Positions 8,964 to 14,067 of a DNA stretch of 18,416 nt are shown one piece after another; the stretch's first letter is position 1; the number at the start of each line of letters is the position of its first letter. Origin of the DNA: Acidobacteriaceae bacterium (GTDB lineage: Bacteria; Acidobacteriota; Terriglobia; Terriglobales; Acidobacteriaceae); NCBI GenBank assembly GCA_030838305.1, contig JAUTWY010000014.1:1-18416 (forward strand). Direction: 5' to 3'. A program made the translations under genes and the position numbers. The notes beneath the pieces were generated by a model that had not been told where the DNA came from, made no database searches, and was given only the letters and a program-made list of their open reading frames with translations.

Positions 8964-9695
8964 TTGGAACAAGAACAGAGGCATCGCGCGAAACTGCGGG
9001 GATGGATGAGTGCGGGCTGCGTTCTGGCGCTGATCTTCGCCTGCAGTTCATCGTGCCCGCTATTTGCCGCAGGCTCCGGCACTCAGGCTTCCGCGTCAAC
9101 TTCGCATACAGGCGTTCGCAAACCTAAGCCCAGGGCTAAGACCAAGACATCGAATCTTAAGAAACCCACGAAGAATCCGACGGCGAAGACAACTGCGTCC
9201 ACTTCCAGTTTGCGGCGGCGAGCGCATCCTCCTTCGCAGCTCGCAGCCGATAAGCAGCCATTGAGTACAGCTTCAACGGCGCAAAGCACCAAGTCCAAGG
9301 CCAGGCGCGGGAGGACGGGACGAAGAAAAACAGTGCGAGGCCAACAGAAGATTGAGCCGGAGCGCGCTCAAGCTATCCAGGCAGCTTTGATCCGCGAGCA
9401 CTACCTGAGCGGCAGCGCGTCCGGTACGTGGAATCAGTCCAGCGAAGATGCCATGCGGCGCTATCAGGCGGACCATGGGTGGCAAGCGAAGACGGTGCCA
9501 GATTCTCGGGCGCTGATCAGTCTAGGACTCGGCCCCAGCCATGACCACCTGCTGAATCCGGAGAGCGCGATGACCACCGGGCCGTCTGCTCCGCGCGCGG
9601 CAGCGTTGACCCCTACCTCAAACAGCGCCGATCCCGGCGCGCGTATGAACCCGCCATCGGCGACTCCTGGCCAGGATGCTTCCGGCCCGCAGTAA
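8964..9695 (+). CDS. Secreted basic protein with C-terminal peptidoglycan-binding-like domain
   Basis: 243 residues from TTG 8964, which has GAGG seven bases upstream; TTG 8958 in the same frame is too close to it, and ATG 9006 would remove the basic n-region. A signal peptide (RHRAKLRGW, then a hydrophobic stretch to LFAAGS) is followed by about 80 residues rich in Lys, Arg, Ser, Thr and Ala. A compact domain at about 134-190 contains IQAALIREHYLSG, GTWNQSSEDAMRRYQ and HGW, the pattern of PG_binding_1 (AIQxxLxxxGYLxG...AxxxFQ). The tail is Pro/Ala-rich and disordered. It is likely an envelope protein that binds peptidoglycan non-covalently; no catalytic domain is present. Its position after HtrA fits an envelope role. 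Confidence 0.75.
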   Translation: MEQEQRHRAKLRGWMSAGCVLALIFACSSSCPLFAAGSGTQASASTSHTGVRKPKPRAKTKTSNLKKPTKNPTAKTTASTSSLRRRAHPPSQLAADKQPLSTASTAQSTKSKARRGRTGRRKTVRGQQKIEPERAQAIQAALIREHYLSGSASGTWNQSSEDAMRRYQADHGWQAKTVPDSRALISLGLGPSHDHLLNPESAMTTGPSAPRAAALTPTSNSADPGARMNPPSATPGQDASGPQ

Positions 9696-9696
9696 A

Positions 9697-9787
9697 GCAA
9701 TTAGCACTCAGCAATTGAAGGGGTTTCGATACCTAGTGCTTAAGCCTGATTGCTAATTGCGACCTGCTAATTGCCACCTGCCACCTG
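9697..9787. repeat. AATTAGC/GCTAATT repeat cluster between convergent genes
   Basis: GCAATTAGCA (9697-9706) and GCAATT (9711-9716) face two inverted copies TGCTAATTGC (9751-9760 and 9765-9774), followed by CCACCTG in tandem (9774-9780, 9781-9787). The copies can form alternative stems spanning the whole gap between two convergent stops, so a bidirectional terminator is plausible. Similar AATTGCTAATTGC stretches are, from memory, common in Acidobacteriota intergenic DNA. Confidence 0.6.
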
Positions 9788-10555
9788 TTATCGCCGTTGG
9801 GCACCCGACGTCTTGCGGTAGCTTCCGACCACGGGCCGGGGAAAATAAGGGAGCGGCTGCGAATTGATGATTGCTCGCGGATTGGCGTCCACAAGGGCTT
9901 GCGCCACTTCGTCGCCTTTGATCTCCGCCGCCGCATCACGGGCAGTCGAGAGCACCGGGATACGCTTTTCCATGTCGTGTGCATCGGTGGCCAGTACGTG
10001 CACGGCATCATGCTCCAAAAGCCAGTGCGCGGCGCGGCGCACGCGTTCTCCCCAGAAACCTGTGAGCGCCGATCCGGTCATTTGAATCACGCACCCCTGC
10101 TCAGCCCACTCCACGACCCGTTGCAGATTCTCGCGCAGAATCGGATTACGTTCGGGGTGGGTGATGATCGCAGTGATACCGCGGTCCCCCAGCTTCAGAA
10201 AACAGTCGGTGGTTTGCGGCGGGACGCTGTAATTGCTCAACTCAACCAGCATGTAGCGAGAACCTTCGATGGCGTAGCGGGAAGGATCCGCGAGCACATT
10301 CTGCAGGTTGTCATACGAAAGATGGAAGTCGCAGCCCAGGCTCAACGTGAGCGCATTGCCCACCAGACCCTGCAGGTGAGCTATCAACCCTTGAAGATAA
10401 GGCCGGTCGTAATGGTAGCGGTCGTTGGCGTGAGGCGTGGCGACCTGGTGAGTGATGCCGTCGGCCGCCGCCATGCGGCACATGGCGACGGAGATGTCCC
10501 AGGACTTGGAACCGTCGTCTACTTCCGGAAGAATGTGAGAATGAATATCTACCAC
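9788..10555 (-). CDS. PHP-domain tyrosine-protein phosphatase, CpsB/YwqE-like
   Basis: 255 residues, typical length. Metal-binding PHP motifs are in order: H5 and H7 in DIHSHILP, the D13-D14-G turn, H42 in ATPHAND, an acidic VELSNY, ITHPERN, and ATDAHD. Family members such as CpsB of streptococci and YwqE of Bacillus are manganese-dependent phosphatases that dephosphorylate bacterial tyrosine kinases controlling capsule and exopolysaccharide export. The start is GTG at 10555, preceding the first HSH by four codons, without a clear ribosome site. No BY-kinase or polymerase gene is in the window, but a decayed asparagine synthetase/glycosyltransferase pair lies about 3 kb away. It may be transcribed with vapC and the M3 gene, all on this strand. 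The PHP fold is certain; tyrosine phosphatase activity is inferred. Confidence 0.88.
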   Translation of the reverse strand: MVDIHSHILPEVDDGSKSWDISVAMCRMAAADGITHQVATPHANDRYHYDRPYLQGLIAHLQGLVGNALTLSLGCDFHLSYDNLQNVLADPSRYAIEGSRYMLVELSNYSVPPQTTDCFLKLGDRGITAIITHPERNPILRENLQRVVEWAEQGCVIQMTGSALTGFWGERVRRAAHWLLEHDAVHVLATDAHDMEKRIPVLSTARDAAAEIKGDEVAQALVDANPRAIINSQPLPYFPRPVVGSYRKTSGAQRR

Positions 10556-10569
10556 GATTTGTAGGAACC

Positions 10570-10583
10570 CAGGCGCGCGCCTG
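10570..10583. repeat. Perfect 14-base GC palindrome upstream of the PHP gene
   Basis: CAGGCGCGCGCCTG is its own reverse complement and lies 15 bases before the GTG start of the PHP gene, in the 119-base gap to vapC. It may be an operator or a short hairpin in the leader. Confidence 0.5.
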
Positions 10584-10674
10584 AGTGTTGCGTATCCCTT
10601 GATTTAAGCAGATTTTCGAGGAAAGAGAAAGCGGAGGCGGCACCCTCTTGATGGAATCGCGGCAGATACTTCTC

Positions 10675-11067
10675 TTACCAGACGGTCGGAAGCGAGCGGA
10701 AATGACGGATTTCCCGGTCGGCGGTGAGCAAAGAGAGACCTTCTACCAACGCGGTGGCTCCAATGATTCGATCGGCTGGATCTTTCGGATATGTAGATGG
10801 AAGCAAAGCTGCCCGGACACAGATGCTCGCGTTGATCGGAAGGACAATAAATCGGCGCTCTACCTCGGATAGGAACGATTCGAGACTGATCGCCAGTGCT
10901 AGGCGTCCCTGGCTATACAGATTCGTCACCTCGAGGAGCGTAGTGTCAAAAATGGCCAGCCCCTCGCCCTTTTGCCGTGCCTCATCAATCGCCAACCTTG
11001 CGTTCTTTGAGATTCGTTTCGGGTCGAGGGCCAGACAGACAACAACATGCGTATCAACCAGAATCAA
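10675..11067 (-). CDS. vapC: VapC-type PIN-domain ribonuclease toxin
   Basis: 130 residues. The four acidic residues of the PIN active site are all present: D5 in LVDTH, E46 in LLEVTN, D96/D99 in KDPADRIIGATA and D117 in LLTADREI. VapC toxins are magnesium-dependent endoribonucleases cutting tRNA or rRNA, held inactive by a cognate antitoxin. The start is TTG at 11067, which overlaps the TGA of the upstream antitoxin remnant (TTGA), the classic coupled layout of such operons. The toxin reading frame looks intact and so potentially active, although the antitoxin is broken. It sits between the M3 peptidase and PHP genes on the same strand. Confidence 0.9.
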   Translation of the reverse strand: MILVDTHVVVCLALDPKRISKNARLAIDEARQKGEGLAIFDTTLLEVTNLYSQGRLALAISLESFLSEVERRFIVLPINASICVRAALLPSTYPKDPADRIIGATALVEGLSLLTADREIRHFRSLPTVW

Positions 11068-11214
11068 CTGAGATTGCCCCAGTCTTCGAGGCGAAATGCA
11101 GGCGACACGACGTCACCCTAATAGTGCCTTTGGCGACGAGAAAACCGAATATGTCGTCAGTCTCTCTGTCCGCCGGGACTCCGGGCAGCTCACGGTGGGC
11201 GCAAGCGACACGAA
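11064..11214 (-). pseudogene. Frameshifted, N-terminally short antitoxin remnant upstream of vapC
   Basis: Two pieces in different frames look like the C-terminal half of a Phd/VapB-type antitoxin: TDDIFGFLVAKGTIR (about 11117-11161) and DVVSPAFRLEDWGNLS ending in TGA at 11064. A single missing base in the C run at 11116-11118 (a G run on the coding strand) breaks the frame; restoring it would give GTIRGDVVSPAF. Only about 150 bases lie between the M3 stop and vapC, too short for a full 70-85-residue antitoxin unless it overlaps the M3 gene, and no convincing N-terminal DNA-binding half is seen. The family call is from motif memory. A sequencing error in the homopolymer is an alternative to true decay. 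Confidence 0.5.
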
Positions 11215-13275
11215 TTATTCGCCGGAGGCTTTCGCGCTGACCGGCGTGGAGTCGAATTCTTCGGCCATCCAATGCTGAAGGGCAACCATGTTTTGCGGAC
11301 GGCCCAGGAAGTTCTTGACCAGATCGTTGGCTGACATCGATCCGCCAGGCTCAAGAACGACGCGGCGGTAGCGCATGGGGGCGTCGCCGGCCAGCAGATT
11401 CTTGTGATCAAACTGCAGGAAAAAATCTTCCGCGATCACTTTGTCCCATAGATACGTGTAGTAGGCGGAGGAGTACCCGCCGAGGTGTCCGAAGGACGCC
11501 CACATGTGGGTTTCGGGCAATGGAGTGAAAAGAGTGTATTTGCGGTTGGCGTCGAGCGTGACTTTGTCGAGGTCGACATTTTCCGGCTTGGTGTTGTAGA
11601 TGTCGTAGGAAATGGCGCTGAAGGAATTCTGTCGCGCGACCCAGAAGCCGCGTCCGAAGGCGGAAGCACGGTTGGCGCGGGCGACCAGTTCGGCGGGAAT
11701 CGGTTCGCCAGTTTTGTAGTGGCGGGCGAACTTGGCTAAAACCTGCGGACTGCGAATCCATTCCTCAAGCATTTGCGAAGGAGCTTCTACGAAGTCGGAC
11801 TCCATGCTGATGCCGGTGATACCGGCCCACTGCTGCTGGCCACCAAGGATGTGGTGCATGAGGTGGCCGAATTCGTGGAAGAAAGTTTCGACGTCGCCGT
11901 AGTCCATAAGGCCGGCGTCGGTGGCGGTGGGTACGGGGAAGTTGCAGACGAGAATGGCTTCGGGCAATTGCTTGCCGCGGATGCCGTCGAGCACGGGGGC
12001 CATTTCAGCGTGGCTAAACTTGCCGGGACGCGGGTGCATGTCCAGATAAAAGCGCCCGATGGGCTTCCCGCGGTCGATCACGATCCAGGTCTCGACGGAA
12101 GGATCCCACGAAGGAACATTCGGTTCCGGTTGGAAGGTGACGTGGAACAATTCGGCGGCGGCATCGAGAATTCCCTGCTTCACCTGCACGAACGGGAAAT
12201 ACGGACGCACGGATTGAGAATCGAAATCATACTTGGAGCGGCGAACTAATTCGGAAAGATAGCTTCGTTCGTAGTCCCAAATTTCCTTGGCCTCAGGATC
12301 TGTCTTTTGCTTCTCCGCGAGCAACATGTCGAACTCACGCTTGGCCAGCGGACGGGAAGCGTCGTCGACCTGCTGGATGAAGTCTGCAATGTTATGGCCT
12401 TTGGCCGCCATCTTGTCGGCAGCGTTGTAGTCGGCCCAGTTGGAAAAGCCGAGAAGAGTCGCGATCTCGTAGCGGGTCTTCATCAAGCGGGTGAGGACTT
12501 CCTGGTTTTTCGGGTAAGCGCGGGTGTTGAAGGCAATATTCAGGCGGCTGCGCAGGGCATCGCTCTTGGCGAAACCAAAGACGGGCAGGGCGTCAGGATA
12601 ATTCGTGGTGATGTGGATCTTGCCATCGGTGCCGGGCTTGTGACGGTCGATGTAATCCTGGGGCAAGCCATCGAGTTCGGAGGCATCGGCCTCAATTGTT
12701 TTCTGGCCGTCGGAGATGTTTCGATCGAACATGGACTGCTGTTCGGTGGCCTGATCGCTGAGTTTTTTGAGGCGGGCGCGGGTAGCGTCGTCTTTGTCGA
12801 CGCCGGCGAGACGGAACTGGAGAAGCTGTCGCTCGACGTAATAGCGGGTGACGGCGTCGGCTTTGGATAGATCGAGAGCGGCGAGCGCGTTGTAGACGTC
12901 GTGATTCAGGGCGATGGCGGTTTGGGCGGCGCTGGCTTTGGTGACCATAGCCGTGGCGTGATCGCGAAAGGTGGCTTCGGGATGGACCTGCTCCATCAGT
13001 CCGGCAAAATAGCCCGCTGAGTTATTTTGGCGGACGGCCTCGTCGTAGGGAACGAGCGTGTTTTCAATCGTGCGCGGGCCTTTCACCGCGATTAGCGTCT
13101 CAATCGCACGCTGGCCGGCAGCGAGCCGGTCGTTCTCGATCTTCTCAAAAGCCGCCACATCCGGTTTGGAAGCCCAGATGGTGGGTTGGGTGACCGTAAT
13201 ACTTTGGGCGGAAAGCACAGCGGCGAGAATAAGTGGCAGACAGAGAAAGATTGCCAGGCGCGCGGCAAGCAACAT
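11215..13275 (-). CDS. Secreted M3-family zinc oligopeptidase
   Basis: 686 residues from ATG 13275; an upstream GTG-like extension to 13368 is less likely because the ATG has GAGG eight bases before it and opens a clean signal peptide (LLAARLAIFLCLPLILAAVL, then SAQ). The M3 zinc motif HEFGH lies at 467-471, and the downstream SDFVEAPSQ supplies the third ligand Glu. The C-terminal YYTYLWDKVIAEDFF block is typical of thimet oligopeptidase/Dcp enzymes. The family cuts short peptides inside a deep channel. Most bacterial M3 enzymes are cytosolic; the signal peptide here indicates periplasmic or exported peptide digestion. It is the first gene of a possible minus-strand unit with vapC and the PHP phosphatase. 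Confidence 0.93.
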   Translation of the reverse strand: MLLAARLAIFLCLPLILAAVLSAQSITVTQPTIWASKPDVAAFEKIENDRLAAGQRAIETLIAVKGPRTIENTLVPYDEAVRQNNSAGYFAGLMEQVHPEATFRDHATAMVTKASAAQTAIALNHDVYNALAALDLSKADAVTRYYVERQLLQFRLAGVDKDDATRARLKKLSDQATEQQSMFDRNISDGQKTIEADASELDGLPQDYIDRHKPGTDGKIHITTNYPDALPVFGFAKSDALRSRLNIAFNTRAYPKNQEVLTRLMKTRYEIATLLGFSNWADYNAADKMAAKGHNIADFIQQVDDASRPLAKREFDMLLAEKQKTDPEAKEIWDYERSYLSELVRRSKYDFDSQSVRPYFPFVQVKQGILDAAAELFHVTFQPEPNVPSWDPSVETWIVIDRGKPIGRFYLDMHPRPGKFSHAEMAPVLDGIRGKQLPEAILVCNFPVPTATDAGLMDYGDVETFFHEFGHLMHHILGGQQQWAGITGISMESDFVEAPSQMLEEWIRSPQVLAKFARHYKTGEPIPAELVARANRASAFGRGFWVARQNSFSAISYDIYNTKPENVDLDKVTLDANRKYTLFTPLPETHMWASFGHLGGYSSAYYTYLWDKVIAEDFFLQFDHKNLLAGDAPMRYRRVVLEPGGSMSANDLVKNFLGRPQNMVALQHWMAEEFDSTPVSAKASGE

Positions 13276-13338
13276 GAAATACCTCGTGGAGAATTCAGGG
13301 AGCCGGATGACCGGTTCAGAACTGATATTTGAATAATG

Positions 13339-13368
13339 ATTGTTGATGACGGCGTCTGGCGGTGTCAA
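13339..13368 (-). promoter_or_regulatory. Candidate sigma70-type promoter for the M3 peptidase gene
   Basis: On the minus strand a perfect -35 box TTGACA (13368-13363) is followed after 18 bases by AACAAT (13344-13339), four of six matches to the -10 consensus. Transcription would start near 13332, leaving a leader of about 57 bases before ATG 13275. Confidence 0.45.
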
Positions 13369-13403
13369 GCGCGATCGCGGAAGTTAGCAACATCACAAAA
13401 ACG

Positions 13404-13418
13404 AAGACAGTATGTCTT
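13404..13418. repeat. Interrupted palindrome in the divergent region
   Basis: AAGACA-GTA-TGTCTT is a six-base inverted repeat with a three-base centre, an operator-like shape. It lies between the M3 promoter candidate and the asparagine-synthetase remnant. No regulator gene is nearby, so its role is unknown. Confidence 0.35.
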
Positions 13419-13424
13419 GTATCT

Positions 13425-13468
13425 CCTCAGGCGAGGCATTCTCGTAATGTTATCTGCTAAGCCTGAGG
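13425..13468 (+). promoter_or_regulatory. Leader inverted repeat covering the ribosome site of the asnB remnant
   Basis: CCTCAGGC (13425-13432) is perfectly complementary to GCCTGAGG (13461-13468), with a 28-base loop. The pairing can be extended with a one-base bulge. The 3' arm overlaps GAGGGAG, the ribosome site of the ATG at 13483, so the fold would hide it. Confidence 0.35.
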
Positions 13469-13482
13469 GAGCGACCGTTCGG

Positions 13483-13683
13483 ATGTACGGAATTTTCGGC
13501 ATCGTTGGCCATAACACGCGTGTGCCTGCCGACATGCCGGAACGCGCCACAAAATCTCTTGCGCAACGCGGGCCTGATGACAGTGGCACTGTCATTCTCC
13601 ATGGATGCTGGCAAAGAGGGCGTCGAAATAGGCTTAGGGAATCGCCGGCTGCGATTCTGGATCCCTTCAGGCACCAATCCTCG
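13483..13683 (+). pseudogene. 5' remnant of an asparagine synthetase (glutamine-hydrolysing)
   Basis: The ATG at 13483 has GAGGGAG ten bases upstream and encodes MYGIFGIVGHN, then LAQRGPDDSGT, the N-terminal class II glutamine amidotransferase signature of AsnB (MCGI...HRGPDDSG). The similarity continues in another frame (GKEGVEIGLGNRRL), then in the first frame again (AILDP...HQSS), matching the family block GLGHRRLAILD...GHQPM. At least two frameshifts are therefore present, and about 70 of 600 residues remain. The catalytic Cys2 is Tyr. Asparagine-synthetase-like genes are frequent in polysaccharide loci. The remnant ends where glycosyltransferase similarity begins, near 13684. Confidence 0.75.
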
Positions 13684-13685
13684 GC

Positions 13686-13933
13686 GTAGACGGACAAGCA
13701 CGCTCGATCCTCGAAGAGGCCCGCGGCGGGCTTGTGATCGAACCGGAGAACCCGACGCTCTGGTGAATGCGGTGTGCTCTTTGCCACGAATCCTGAATTA
13801 GCTCGCGAAATGGGAAGGAATGGCAGGGAATACATCGTGCGAAAGTTCTCCCCGAAGCCAGACCGCGGAGAAATACATTCAGGTGCTCGAACGCATGTCA
13901 AAACTGCCAGATCGGTGCAAGCTTGCCGCTTAG
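13686..13933 (+). pseudogene. 3' remnant of a group-1 glycosyltransferase (GT4-like)
   Basis: Similarity to the end of GT4 glycosyltransferases runs through four segments in shifted frames: VDGQARSILEEARGG and LVIEPENP (from 13686), PDALVNAVCSL, TNPELAREMGRNGREYIVRK, then TAEKYIQVLERMSKLPDR to TAG at 13931-13933. The family pattern is an A-G-G-x-V-x-P-x-N-P segment with the catalytic EPENP-type region, followed by M-G-x-N-G-R. Three frameshifts in about 250 bases show it is dead. No start or donor-binding half remains. It abuts the asnB remnant directly, so a deletion joined two genes that were once apart in one cluster. Confidence 0.72.
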
Positions 13934-14067
13934 GCTCGATCGCTCGGCGGACCAGAACTTTGGTGTTTTCGGGTTCCCAATTCCGATTTACAATGGCAAC
14001 TAGCCGGTAATACTTAGCACCTTATTCATGAGCCGGAATATTCATAAGGCACTCGTCAGGGAATTGG

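Noticed and set aside
9797..10564. 255-residue plus-strand open frame
   Set aside because: Exact antisense of the PHP phosphatase gene, with no family motif; the minus-strand protein has the complete metal site.
11096..11278. 60-residue plus-strand frame across the antitoxin remnant
   Set aside because: It mirrors the antitoxin and the M3 C-terminus; no ribosome site and no similarity recognised.
11773..12870. Two plus-strand open frames of 158 and 187 residues
   Set aside because: Both are antisense to the M3 peptidase core, including the region coding HEFGH.
13336..13482. Upstream extension of the asparagine synthetase frame
   Set aside because: The frame is open to 13336, but the family N-terminus and the ribosome site place the original start at 13483.
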